Assembly (NCBI GenBank): GCA_963930655.1
Contig: OZ005608.1
Location: forward strand, 1,612,001-1,676,000
Length of the DNA: 64,000 nt
From: Myrica gale
Lineage: Eukaryota; Streptophyta; Magnoliopsida; Fagales; Myricaceae
Reading direction: 5' to 3'
A model generated the notes under the pieces. That model made no database searches and had not been told where the DNA came from. It saw only the letters and a list, made by a program, of their open reading frames with translations. Positions 10,757 to 22,143 of this stretch are shown one piece after another; positions within the stretch are counted from its first letter, which is position 1; every line of letters begins with the position of its first letter. Both the position numbers and the translations under genes were made by a program.

Positions 10757-11296
10757 TTAGCTAGTTACTAAGGATATATATATATGTATGCATACAAATG
10801 CATGTCTCTGTATAGCATATGAGTCTATGATAACATATGTATTACAATATGCTTGACTATACTGTGTGTGTGTGTGTGAAAGAGAGTATTTGGCTACAAG
10901 TTCCATACCAGTCCCAAATTTGCTGAACGACTTTCCACAACTAAGTCGGCAATTCATGTCCACGACAGACTGGAAGCACTCTTTTTTCTTCAGTTCCTCT
11001 AGACAGTGTGGATCATATATTTTCTTGAACAATATGTTTATAAAACGGTTCATGAGACGTTTCATATCGCCCTTGTATGCTTCAGTTCTACATCTACCCT
11101 TTAATTCCATAAAACAGTCCAGATCGTAATTATCTTGCTCAAAGCTGAGATCAGAGAGAACGCCACTGGAAAGCGGAGACGGGGCAAGAGAGGGAGAGTC
11201 TGAGAGAAAGCTTTTATCAGCATGGGCTGCAATTGGCAAAAACATAAGCAACGCTATCACGATCACGGCAGATTTTCCCAAGCAAATGTCATCCAT
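10757..11296 (-). CDS. Small secreted Cys-rich protein, family not recognised
   Basis: The frame opens with ATG at 11296. Residues 1-26 look like a signal peptide (IVIALLMFLPIAAHA). They are followed by a Ser/Pro-rich stretch (SDSPSLAPSPLSSG, about residues 32-45) and a six-cysteine region with Cys at 61, 69, 98, 107, 116 and 120 (DCFMELKGRC, HCLEELKKKECF, NCRLSC). The pattern recalls small secreted plant proteins such as the prolamin-like/ECA1 group, but the usual CC pair is absent, so I do not assign it. After residue 130 the frame enters low-complexity sequence with a (TG)n run. A GTATGG donor ends a likely exon at 10909, so the last 49 codons are doubtful and a second exon may exist that I could not place. 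Confidence 0.55.
   Translation of the reverse strand: MDDICLGKSAVIVIALLMFLPIAAHADKSFLSDSPSLAPSPLSSGVLSDLSFEQDNYDLDCFMELKGRCRTEAYKGDMKRLMNRFINILFKKIYDPHCLEELKKKECFQSVVDMNCRLSCGKSFSKFGTGMELVAKYSLSHTHTQYSQAYCNTYVIIDSYAIQRHAFVCIHIYISLVTS
10862..10878. repeat. (TG)n microsatellite
   Basis: About eight TG units at the doubtful 3' end of the Cys-rich gene. Confidence 0.8.
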
Positions 11297-12430
11297 CCCT
11301 GCTCTCTTTTACTCACTTCCTGAGTTGTGTTACCTGAAAGTTTGAAGATAAATCTTACTGTTTATAGACACTAATTAAACCCCCTGATCTCATAACGCAT
11401 ATTTTTAATTAGTATCTAATTGTTCATTTAAATATTGGTAAACGACTTTTGTACCTCGTCGGAGCCGGAAAGTTTTCAGTTATATGAAGAGCTGATCATC
11501 CTTATACAATAATATTATCATGGCTAACTTTTGGCGAAGTATATTGTTGGGATGGGATCATTAAGTTTGACCGGGAAAAGAGAAATATAAAAATATTCCA
11601 TGCTTTCCTTTCGAACATAATTAACGGTGTAGTCTTATTTATGGGGTAAATCGCTTACGCGCCAACGGGGCCTGCGAAAGGGTAATTGTGCTAGCTTGTG
11701 GTGATTAACATGTTTAATTACATTTCGATGGTCCCTTCATATATAATATTGGATTCAAATGAATACCATCCGAGGTGCTTGAAAGAACATATTGGCCCCC
11801 AAAGTGACAGGAAAATAAGTATATATTATTATTATATATTAATTAGGTGGCCTGGATATATACAACCATGTAAATTAATAGAGATTCATGACGAAATTAA
11901 GCAGTACCATGCATGCATGTCATCTTGAAATAAAAAATTAATGTTCTTTCACAACCATGCACGGCCGTTTGTATAGCTGTTGGAAATGGTGGGAAGGCAT
12001 GACCTCCAAAAAAATGTTCCCCCTACGTCTGCAGCAGCTTCCACAATAGCGAGAAAAGACATTAAAGAAAAAAAAAATTATATATATTAAATTATTGATG
12101 TTTCGCCACCTCCTTCAAGATGAGAGAAGACCTTCAAGCATCCCCTACCTTTGTAAAAAGCATAAATTGACAAACAAATTTTGGGGAAGGGAAGACGACG
12201 CCGTTTCCATGTAGGCATAGACTACTTTTTTTTGGGCTAATGTAGCCTACAATGACGTCAACGGTAATGCTGTGTTCGGAGGATGGGGATTACACCGGCC
12301 CATAACGTTGGACCCAAACCCCCGTGTTGTTGTTAACATATCATTTCATATTTTTTATGGTATGGACTGAAGCCCACGCAATCCCCGTCACTTCCCTCCA
12401 ATCGATTTATAATTCACCGAGTTAACTCGC
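11297..12430. other. Intergenic and LDL2 promoter region
   Basis: No gene seen. The first part is the upstream region of the Cys-rich gene. The last few hundred bases, with mixed composition and short repeats of CCC and GGCCC, should hold the LDL2 promoter; no clear TATA box was found. Confidence 0.4.
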
Positions 12431-12988
12431 CCTACGTCTTTCGAGATCGCGCCAGAAAAACCCTAACTCAACTAAATAGCTTCACCAAAATTGCCAATTT
12501 GCGATTCAATTTGGATCAACAAGGTGAGTCACACTTCTCTCTGATTTTCAAGAACTGCTTGTGAACTAACTTCTAGCCCATTTTGAGTCCCATTTTTTTT
12601 ACTGGATTCTGGCTTTAAACCCAAAAATTGTAGCTCTGTCATATTTTCAAGTATGCATGTCGGTGACGAGAAGTCTGATTTTCTAAGTGGCTTTGATTCA
12701 TTGCTGTCCTCGAGCAAAAAGAAAAAGGGTTTTGAAAAAAATGCTTGCTCTAAGTGAATTGCTATTCTCTTAGTGTATTTTTGGCAAAGATGGTCAAAAA
12801 GCATTGGGAGCATTTGTGTGAATTGAAAGTGGGTTTCTGGTAAAGTGGCCGGAAATGGAATACCCAGTGGATAGTTTTGCCATGATAGGTGGGTAGTAGT
12901 GAAAAGAACTGTGTGGCTGTGTTCTTGATAGCTTAACTAGTTTGTTTGGGTTAAAATTGTGGTTGGTTAGTGGACCAGGGTTAGGGTA

Positions 12989-15319
12989 ATGGAGGCCCCT
13001 GATTCAGGTGGTTCTGTTTTGAAGCGGTCATTGAGAAAGAAAGTGGGTATGCGGAATTACAATGAGAATTTGATGGATGAGCTCATAGAGAAGCATTTGG
13101 GGGGTGCTTCAAAGAGGAGGAACAGAACGAGAGAGGATCTGGAGAAAGAAACAGAAACTGAGGCTATGATAGCACTATCTCTTGGATTCCCAATAGATGC
13201 TTTGCTGGAGAAGGAGATTCGAGCTGGAGTGGTGAGAGAATTGGGTGGGAAGGAGCAGAATGATTATATCGTTGTGAGAAATCATATACTAGCGAGGTGG
13301 AGGGATAATGTGCGGATATGGCTGTCCAAAGGACAGATTAAAGAAACTGTGAGTAGTGAGTATGAACATTTGATATGTTCTGCGTATGATTTTCTTTTCT
13401 ATAATGGGTATATCAATTTTGGGGTTTCTCCGTCATATATGTCTCATATGCCAGAGGAGGCAATTGAAGGGTCGGTAATAATTGTTGGTGCAGGACTTGC
13501 TGGATTAGCAGCGGCAAGGCAGCTGTTGTCATTTGGTTTCAAGGTGACGGTTCTTGAGGGCAGGAACCGACCTGGTGGAAGGGTTTATACTCAAAAGATG
13601 GGGCAGGAGGGTAAATTTGCTGTAGTGGATCTCGGTGGTAGTGTTATTACTGGTATACATGCTAATCCTCTTGGAGTTCTAGCCAGGCAACTTTCTATAC
13701 CACTTCATAAGGTCAGAGATAACTGTCCTTTGTACCAACCAGATGGGGGACCTGTTGAGAAGGAAATTGATTCCAAGGTTGAATTTATCTTTAATAAGTT
13801 GCTTGATAAAGTTACTGAACTGAGACAAATCATGGGTGGATTTGCAAATGATATTTCCCTGGGTTCAGTTTTGGAGACACTCAAGCAACTGTATGCTGTG
13901 GCTAAGAGTACTGAGGAAAGGCAACTTCTTGATTGGCATCTTGCAAATTTGGAATATGCTAATGCTGGATGTCTTTCGGAACTGTCAGCTGCCTATTGGG
14001 ATCAGGATGATCCTTATGAAATGGGTGGGGATCACTGCTTTCTGGCTGGAGGTAATTGGAGATTAATAAAAGCATTGTGTGAAGGAGTTCCTATACTATA
14101 TGAAAAGACTGTTGATACTATTAAATATGGGAATGAAGGTGTTGAGGTGATAGCCGGGGACCAAATGTTTCAAGCAGATATAGCCCTGTGCACTGTTCCA
14201 CTCGGAGTTCTAAAGAAAAAGACTATCAGATTTGAGCCAGAGTTGCCCCAGAGAAAGCTGGCAGCCATTGATAGGCTGGGATTTGGACTGCTGAATAAAG
14301 TTGCTATGATTTTTCCACATGTTTTCTGGGGGGAAGAGCTGGACACTTTTGGATGTCTAAGTGAACATAGTGATAACCGCGGAGAGTTTTTTTTGTTTTA
14401 CAGCTACCATACAGTTTCTGGGGGCCCAGTACTTGTTGCACTGGTGGCTGGAGAGGCTGCTCAAGTATTTGAATGCACAGATCCATCTGCTTTGCTCTTT
14501 CGCGTTCTAAACATCCTAAGAGGTACGATCATTCTTGAAAGGTTAGATCTGTTTTTTTTTTCCTATACCGTTTAATGCCCTACATCCCTTTTAACAGGAA
14601 TATTTAGTCCCAGAGGTATCGATGTGCCTAATCCAATCCAGACAATATGTACAAGATGGGACAGTGATCCCCTTTCCTATGGTTCATACTCTCATGTTAG
14701 AGTACGCTCATCTGGAAGTGATTATGATGTACTCGGAGAGAGTTTGGGAAATCGACTGTTCTTTGCCGGTGAGGCCACGAATAGGCAATACCCAGCCAGC
14801 ATGCATGGTGCCTTCTTGAGCGGCTTAAGAGAAGCTTCACACATTTACCGAGCCACTAGGTGTCGCCAAATTAGTGCAAGGAAAATCGCCCAGAGGAATG
14901 TTGGACCAAGCAACGATGTACTGGTAGATCTATTCAAGAAGCCTGATCTAGTGTTAGGGAACTTTTTGTTTATATTTGATCCTTCAACAGAAGACCCAAG
15001 ATCGTTGGGGCTTATGAGAATTCCTGTGGGGAAAAGGGAACACCATTATAAAGAGGACTCTTCAAACAGCTGCCTGCATCAACCAAACCTACCAGTGCCA
15101 CTTTACACTATTATATCTCGTGAACAGGCACTGGAGCTGCAACTAGTGACTGAAGGGGATGAAATTAGACTGTCACATGCAATCAAAAATCTTGGATTAA
15201 AGCTGATGGGACCCAGTGCCTTAGGAAATGTAGGTAACTCCTTGGCAGCAAGCATTGCCAGTGCACGAAGAGGCAGGGGCAGGAACAGAGTATCTGCTGG
15301 CCCGCACCACATTGTTTAG
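12989..15319 (+). CDS. LDL2: Lysine-specific histone demethylase LDL2 (SWIRM + amine oxidase)
   Basis: Two coding exons, 12989-14522 and 14598-15319, give 751 residues (Arabidopsis LDL2 is of similar size). The donor AAGAG/GTACGA and acceptor TTAACAG preserve the frame. A leader intron probably spans 12524-12978 (AAG/GTGAGT to CCAG). The N-terminus (YNENLMDELIEKHLGG) is LDL2-like rather than LDL1-like. The SWIRM domain is about 57-147 (SLGFPID, NDYIVVRNHI, YINFGVSP). The FAD dinucleotide motif is VGAGLAGLAAARQLL (G167, G169, G172), followed by LEGRNRPGGRV. The amine-oxidase lysine sits in LLNKVAM (K437). The C-terminal FAD site is LFFAGEATNRQYPASMHGAF. The enzyme removes methyl groups from H3K4 using FAD in the nucleus; in Arabidopsis, LDL2 acts with FLD and LDL1 in silencing of FLC and other targets. 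It looks intact. Confidence 0.95.
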
Positions 15320-16227
15320 GCATGGAATCTATGAATGTATGCACTTGCTGTGGATCTTAGAAAGTTAGCATGCCCCCTGCTGCCCAGATGCGGACTTCTG
15401 TATATAATCCAATCAAGTAGGTCATTCATTGACTTCAAGAAATCTATTTCTTGGAGGTTTGACCGGAGCAGCCGGCCATTTCTTTTTCTGTAGAACAGTT
15501 TTCTAGTCTGACAGTGGTCATCTTGGTAGCTAACCAGGGGCTGGTTGATCAATCCCGTAGCTTTGTAATTTTGAGTAGGTCTACTTTGGACGAGCAAGCT
15601 CATCTGAGTTGGAGATGAATCCTGTTTGGATGTTGTAGACCACATTTATTCTTTACGTCAATGGATGTCACTCGAGCAAATCTTGTATGTGGGGGGCCCT
15701 TCTGTCTCTGCTAATGCAATTTTTTTGTTGTTCTACCCATTCTTATTTTCGGTCATAGAATATGTTCCTTTCGGCTCTAAAATGTGGCATATTTGTTGAT
15801 GCCATCGTGATGATTTTTGGACTTAGTACACCATAAAGTTCAGGTAAATGAAAATGATCTTATTGATCTATCTATCCCATTATTGAGGGCGAATCCCTAA
15901 AGCCTGCGGCTTCCTCCTACATTGATTCTGGATCTTACTATCGAGTTAAGTCTTCTTGTTACTGACTTGAGCCCAGTAGGGAAGCTTGACTACTAGGCTT
16001 ATGGAACAGGGCGCTGTGACGTTGATTCTTGATTAGCACCTTAAAGCAATTCATGATTGTCTATAAAATAGTGGATCCCAGTCTAACAGAAAATTCTCAC
16101 AGCCTATTTTCTAACAAGATGCGTTTTGTTTGTTTCTTCGCGCCTTTGGTGAGCTTATAGGTTTTGTTATTTCCATTGCAAATAATGCCGTTAATAGAAG
16201 GCTAGAAAAAGGTTCTGAACAGGAGTT
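15320..16227. other. LDL2 3' UTR and intergenic
   Basis: The first few hundred bases are probably LDL2 3' UTR. Nothing else is recognised. Confidence 0.4.
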
Positions 16228-16705
16228 TTTTTTTCGTTTCAAAAAAAGAATCAAAATACAACAGACTAGGTCGAAATAAACTGACAAGATCCTAAAAAGG
16301 ATAGGATAAAGTCATTGTATGCAAAACTCAGTGGACAGATCTACCAGGACCTAGACTTGCTAGTAGAGAAAGCATCACAACCTGGCATAGCAAGCTCCAA
16401 CAAGAGCTGAAAAAGATCCACAAGGGATTGAGAAAGCCCGCAAAAGAGCCGAAAAAACAAACACAAACTACACAGACAACAAAACAACAGAACAAAAAAA
16501 AACCAACCGTAGAGATGAAATCAGCACCACCACAGACGAACAAAGAGGCCAAAACACCAACAACGCGAGGAAGCCGGAAGGCAGCAACACGGTGATGTTG
16601 GGCTCGCCAAAGGAAGCAGGAGCCACCCAAGAGGCGCGTGGCCGCTAATACCACCAGGAACAGACCGGAAAGAGAGTCTAGAGTCGGGCGCGTGAGGTCC
16701 AATAG
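16228..16705 (-). mobile_element. Possible non-LTR retroposon fragment
   Basis: Read on the minus strand, this is a GC-rich start (GGGCGCGTGAG-like words reversed at 16680-16700) leading to a T-rich body and ending in an A run near 16228-16237. It resembles in build the better-defined element at 18143-18911. No target duplication was found, and the 370-bp open frame inside it looks accidental. The limits are approximate. Confidence 0.35.
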
Positions 16706-17424
16706 CAGGAGTGTCTTTGTTTATTGTTCTGTCAATAGCATATGGTGTTTTAAACGACATTTGAAGCAGGAACGATCGACATAATATAATTGATGGAGCG
16801 TATTAGAAGGGCATATAGTATAGTGGCAGCGAATGTTCCCCTCTTAGGGAATTCTATAAGTTGGCTAGATTAAGCGAGCTGTGATATCCTAATGAAGCTT
16901 GTCGAAGAAGCTTGTATAAGATATTATCATACACGCAAGCAGTGATCATTTTGTCTTATGTTGATTTTGCAGAAGATTAGACGAAGAGATAAAAAGTATG
17001 AAAAGTTGATCCATCATTCGAGGAGAGAAAAGGCCTGACAAGACTATTACAAGGCGGAAAGGTGGATGGGACAAATGGAGCCTGAGGATAAAACTGGTGG
17101 GCTGAAATAGGCCCAAGTCCATGCACAAGAAGGAAGGATACAAGGGAGAAAGGAAAGATTCTAAAAGGTAAGCATTACTTCTCCAAGAACTTAAGAATAA
17201 AAAAAATAGCAGTTAAGCATCATAGACATCTCCTAGACACTGTTCTTGATTGTTTTCTCTACTCGTAGCAAGAAGAAAGTTACAACTCAAGTTACTCAAC
17301 CCTCCAATTCATCCTAAGTCCTAGGTTTCTGGCCAGTTCCCTTGGCCTCTAGTCCAGTGAATTTGGTGATAAGTATGTTAAATTTGGCTTCATCAAGAAT
17401 CACCTAGGGCTCCGTGCTGGGGTG
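16706..17424. other. Intergenic
   Basis: No gene, RNA or paired repeat ends seen. Confidence 0.4.
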
Positions 17425-19385
17425 ACTCTGCCTCGCTTCCGGTACCATAGCTGCAATTCGTTCAAACTATTGAATCTCAGTCCTTCGGTTGTAACAACCA
17501 CCATGTTCAGGAAAATCACTTGTCCTAGAGATGAAATTGTTGTCGCTCGGGTCGCTTACATCACACCGAAATTCAGTTTGATTAATGCTCTGTTTGGTTG
17601 CTGAGGAAGTTTGGGAAAACTTAAGGCACCAAACTAAAAGCCCACGATATCTTGAACGACATTACAAAAATACGCACACCGTGCTTACGCTCTCGCTGTT
17701 GTGATCTCTCTGTCGAAACCGAACTTGTGTGCTGGTTCGTTTGTTGATGCGAAAATGTACGAACCGAACAGATAATTGTCATTTATGCGCACGTGGAGTT
17801 AAGAAAGGAAAACTTCGATTTCAGAGGGAGAAGAAGAAAATGCCCGACTCCGTTTAGTTATTTTTCACAGTTTCTAGTCACCTTCCGCAACCCAGCTTCG
17901 AATTAGTTTAACACTTTGTTTGGTTGCCAAGAAAATGCGGGAAATGCAGTCAAACGTATTTCTTGATGCTACCTATCTGGTCTTAAGATATAGGATCCGA
18001 CAAAAACATTGTGTTCCTTTAGTACAAACGCTCACTTTGATACTTAATCTTTTGGACCCAAGACAAACAATCTTCACGCCTTTACAAGTAATACCCTTTC
18101 CTTCTTTCTAGTACTGTCAGGTTGAATAGCTATTTCTAGCATTTTTTAATCATAATAGCAGCACCTTTCATTAATAAAATCAAGGAGGTTAAAAAACCTC
18201 AGGAACACGCTCTAAAGGGCGAACCAGACAATCTGAAGAGTCAGCGGGCCAACGAGCAGGGTGACCAAAAGGTCATACAAAGACCCACAAGGAGCAGAAA
18301 AACCTTATCAGGCAGCAAACTAATATGATTAGCATAAAAGGAAAGGCAATGACGAAATATGGTGGCACGAGCAGCAGTTGGAGGCGACAAACCGACCATG
18401 GAAGTGGAGGAGCGTGAGATCCACGCGCGCGTGGGCCCCCGCGCGCTACCCGGCCGGTCATCAAAGATGACCCCATGAAGCGCCCGAACATCCAGATGCC
18501 TGCCACCTGGCACGTGTATACAAGAGAGGTCCGCATGCCGCTGAAAATGAAAAAAAAAAAAGGACGGGCGCGTGAGAGCACACGCGCCGTCCCTTCGCCG
18601 GTTGGCCGGTGTAGAAATCCTCTCCAGTCGATGTAGATGTCGTCCCCGCCGGTTGTGGTCTTCAAAAACCTCCAGAATAGCATAGATCTAGCTACCAAAT
18701 TCGCCGGAAAAACCCCCCTAAAAGTGGCCAGAAATGGGGACTTATTGAGAGATCCGGGCACATAGGACAAGAGTAGAGGAGGAGAGGGGAGCTCCTCCCG
18801 CCGCATGAGAAGGAAGCAAGAGGGGAGAGTCAGGCGGCCACAAAGGCGAAAATTCTAGAGAGAAGGCAGAGCCTCTCTCTCTAGAATCCTATACAGCCAG
18901 CTCCCACAGAAATTTCTAGCATATTACTTCACCAGGCAGTATGTTATTATGGCAATCTGGTGCTTATGCTAACCATCCATAACAAGTCCAACTATGGCAA
19001 CTTGCAAAGCGTCGCTCAAGCTGGAGCTGCTATGTTGTGATAAAAAACAAGGTTGGCATTACTTGTGACTAGACCCTGATATCAAGTCTAGAAGTTTTTG
19101 TTTCTTTTCCAGCATTTTCTTACCAAAATCGCGTTCAGAATAGACATTCTTCTGTGTCATTTCTACACTATGTGGACAAACTAGATGGAGATGGTGGATG
19201 TTGGATACAACCATAAGCCATATGAGCCTATGACTAAAATGCCGCAGTCGAGCATCAAAAGCAAGAATGCTGGCATTCTGTGGTTGAAAATTTAGTACAA
19301 GAGGACGTAGGAATCATCATAAGTAATTGGGTCAAAATTCTAGAGTAGAAAGGAAGGAAGCTTGCTGCCAACTTGAGGGAAGTTT
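17425..19385 (+). pseudogene. Decayed 5' copy of the Met_gamma_lyase-family gene
   Basis: This matches the start of the gene at 27171. 17430-17560 corresponds to exon 1 (shared words CTTCGGT, TTCAGGAA, AGAGATGAAATTG/AGAGGTGAAATTG). 17590-18110 corresponds to intron 1 (shared TTTGGTTGC, AGAAAATG, ACA...TGTGTTCCTTT). 18950-19385 corresponds to intron 2 (shared TCAAGCATCAAAAGCAAGAATGCT split words, and AAGGAAGGAAGC). The counterpart of exon 2 is missing between 18110 and 18950, where a 769-bp retroposon lies. Exon 1 has no open frame. The copy stops before exon 3. It lies in the same orientation as the parent, about 10 kb away, with the ULT gene between. Confidence 0.75.
18143..18911 (-). mobile_element. 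Non-LTR retroposon, 769 bp, with 11-bp target duplication
   Basis: Flanked by an exact 11-bp direct repeat ATTTCTAGCAT (18132-18142 and 18912-18922). On the minus strand it starts with a GC-rich part rich in CTCTCTCTAGAA and CGCGCG words and ends in a short A tail (five A). This layout fits a short LINE-derived or SINE-like retroposon. It contains a 177-codon open frame with no recognised domain, which I treat as accidental. Confidence 0.65.
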
Positions 19386-19741
19386 TTTCATATATTTAAT
19401 CGCCACCTAATTATTTTATGAATTTGTATAGATAAGTATTGGCACAGTTTGAAAGAAACAATGCAGATAATAAGCCAAAAACAGAACTGAACGACCTGTA
19501 GGATGCAATTCAACATGGGAAAGAAAATATTTAGAAGTTCGGGTTCAAACGGTTCCAAAAGATCCACCGTGGAGGACAGACCTTATTCTAATTAGTTGCT
19601 AATACTGAAAACGAAAGGCGAAAAAGAGGTAAAGTCTGACAACAACCATCCTAAAACAGTTTTGAAATCTTAAACCTCTCTTATTTTTGCACCTATCCTT
19701 GATCAAGCAGTTCTTAGAAAGGATGATTCTAGGGATTGAGC
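19386..19741. other. 3' flank of the ULT gene
   Basis: Non-coding, downstream of the ULT stop; probably its 3' UTR in part. Confidence 0.4.
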
Positions 19742-21165
19742 CTAAGGTGATGCATTCTCCATGAAGTCAAAACAAGCACGGCACTTGCAATCCCAAAAAC
19801 GGCAGTTGAGGCAGCCAAAACATATGCAAGAGGCACAGGCCTGACAACTTGCTGAACGAGGACAGCCCCTGCAGACTAAACGACTTGCTCGCTCTTCTTC
19901 ATCAGAACAGGTTATTCTGTAACGAGAAAGAATGCAGATATCAACAGAAAGCAGACATATTTTGAAGCAGATATCTCGACATGTCTCTCCAGCTAGCACC
20001 TCTTTTAACAGGGTGTTAGCATGTTGAACATATAAGGTACAAGGAAATAGACTAAGTTTAGCACATAGTTCCTGTTTACCAAAGAAGGAGGAATGCTAAA
20101 TGAGGTACCAACTACAAAAATGCATCTGAGTGCTTTAATAACACTGGAGTTGCACGGACAAGTTTCCAACAAGCCATATGTTACGTATGTCTCAACAATT
20201 GAATCCTTAATTAACTGCTATGTTTTATAATATACCCCGTAGTTAAGATGAGGCCATTGAGAATGGTAGGTTGAAAGAGACAATGTAGACAAGGCAGAAG
20301 TTTATGGGGTAAAATATTGTAATCTGGTATCCTGCTTGAGAAATTACAGCATGACCACGATTATCTGAAAGAAATCAGATCAAACCAAATATATTATCGA
20401 AAAATATTATTACAATATTAGGATTTGAAATGAGGGAAACTTACTTATAGTATGGCCTATCAGCACATGTCCAGTTTTCATTCGCCAGAGCATCATGGTA
20501 TATCCGACATTCCTGTTTATTCCGAAGATAAAACCTGCGCTGCTTGTGACATTGTGAACACTTAATAAATTCATCGCGATGGAATTTTCGTCTGCGGTAG
20601 GAGCTTTTCTCCGAAATAATCACATTTGATGCATGTTTATAGTACTTCAGAAGAACTGTCCTTCTGAGAGAAACCTTCTTGTCTTTAAGGATAACCCAAA
20701 TGTTGCTTTTCCAATTTCTCAATCCTGTTCTCCTGCTATGTTCCTCGAACTCATCCGGAGTCAAATCCCCTACTCATGAAAAACACACAACAATCATCTT
20801 TGTTATTTACTCCTGCAAGATATAGACCACCAGTAATGGATGATCCTGAGTAATTCTTTCATGAAAAAATATATGAAAGATATATAGGTTAATGATAAAA
20901 TAAGTCAAATTAGTGAAACTTGTTGGTGCGATATCTGTTATAGAGGAAGAGACTTGCTTTTGTTGCATCCCGAGTGGCACTTGCAGTCGATAAGAAAATG
21001 GCCAGAGGCATGCACCCTAAGAGTTCCTATAGTATCCCCAAACTTCTTGCTGGTGCACCCACACGTGACCTCAACAAAGTCTGGTCCTCTCTTAAGCTCA
21101 CTCATGTCGTTCAGCTGATCTTCCTCAGGGAACAGGGTTGCACCCGCATCCTCTTTCCTAGCCAC
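19742..21165 (-). CDS. ULT: ULTRAPETALA-type transcriptional regulator (start codon not found)
   Basis: Three exons on the minus strand: 20958-21165 or slightly longer, 20445-20769 and 19742-19916. The product follows Arabidopsis ULT1 closely in layout: an N-terminal SAND-like part (DFVEVTCGCTSKKFGDTIGT, CKCHSGC), the TPDEFEEHS and LLKYYKHAS segments, then the Cys-rich C-terminus (FIKCSQCHKQRRFYLRN, ITCSDEEERASR, CRGCPRSASC, CICFGCLNCRFWDCKC). ULT proteins are trithorax-group factors that counter Polycomb and limit floral meristem size, acting in the nucleus. Intron 1 uses a GC donor (AAAA/GCAAGT), the only choice that keeps frame, and gives CNKRDLTPDEF. The frame upstream of VARKEDAG has no ATG before a stop, so either a small first exon lies further upstream or the gene has lost its start. 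Residues across all three exons are otherwise intact. Confidence 0.85.
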
Positions 21166-21196
21166 AAACTGCTTTGCTTTCTGCTTCTCTGTAACT

Positions 21197-22143
21197 CATA
21201 ATAGATGACACCAAAAATACAACACAAAAAGAAAAAGAAAAAAATAGACATTCTGTAACCGCAAGAAAACTAAAACCTAGGAGATGAAAAATAGCTTGTT
21301 TTCAATAACACAAAGCTATGTAGCGGCCGACCGGGATTTTTGAACACTGTTGAGTGTGATAACTCTTACATGCAGTCCTTGTTCAGGGGTATCAAATTAA
21401 GATGCATAAAGCAAATAAATAAATAAATAATTCACCAAGGACTAGGTAGAAATTCTAAATGATTCCCTAAAAAAGAAAAATACTATATCTCGTGAAAAAA
21501 CTGAGGAACTCATCTAACATGGGCGGTTTGTGTGTAACACAGATCTACTAATCTAAATTGACATAGCACGATTGCCTGTATACAACTGTACTTTTTTCTT
21601 CTTTGTCGGTTGAGGTTTTTTGTAGGCCATTCAGAGAGAATTCATTTAATTGTTTACTCAGCTCTTTAATAGCGGAATATCGTCTTCGAAGTTATGACAA
21701 CTAATCTTGATTTAATAAATTGCTAAGCCAATATATATCACTCAATTTGTATTGGGAACAAGTACCCTTGATTAGTTAAAACTCAAAAATAACTTGCTCT
21801 AGTTAATATTCCAAATACTTTATTAATTATATATAGAACTCACTTCAAAGCTTATTCATTTATTCATGCGGGTTCATAATTACCAAGTTTTCCTTATAAG
21901 AACATCATAGAGGGTGTTCATGATCTTGGACTAGGTGTTAAAGAGATTAAGATAATCTTTTCAGTAGAAAAAAAAATAATATCATTTGCATGGTTCCACA
22001 AAAAAGATCACAATTGGGGTAAACTGACCAGAACTTTTCACAATTTTTGTTTTTTTTTTTAGAATAGGTTGGTAATAAAATAAAATAAACTCATAAACTA
22101 TATGAGCACTTTTTTAAATAAAACTATAAAATTATATGAGCAC
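21197..22143. other. Intergenic upstream of ULT
   Basis: AT-rich, with an (AAAT)n run at 21411-21428. A missing first exon of ULT could lie here; none was identified. Confidence 0.4.

Noticed and set aside
16328-16702. 124-codon hydrophobic frame on the minus strand
   Set aside because: Very biased residues and no domain; it lies inside a probable retroposon with an A tail.
18273-18806. 177-codon frame on the minus strand
   Set aside because: Contained in the retroposon with 11-bp target repeats; no family motif, and a homopolymer tract gives a Phe run.
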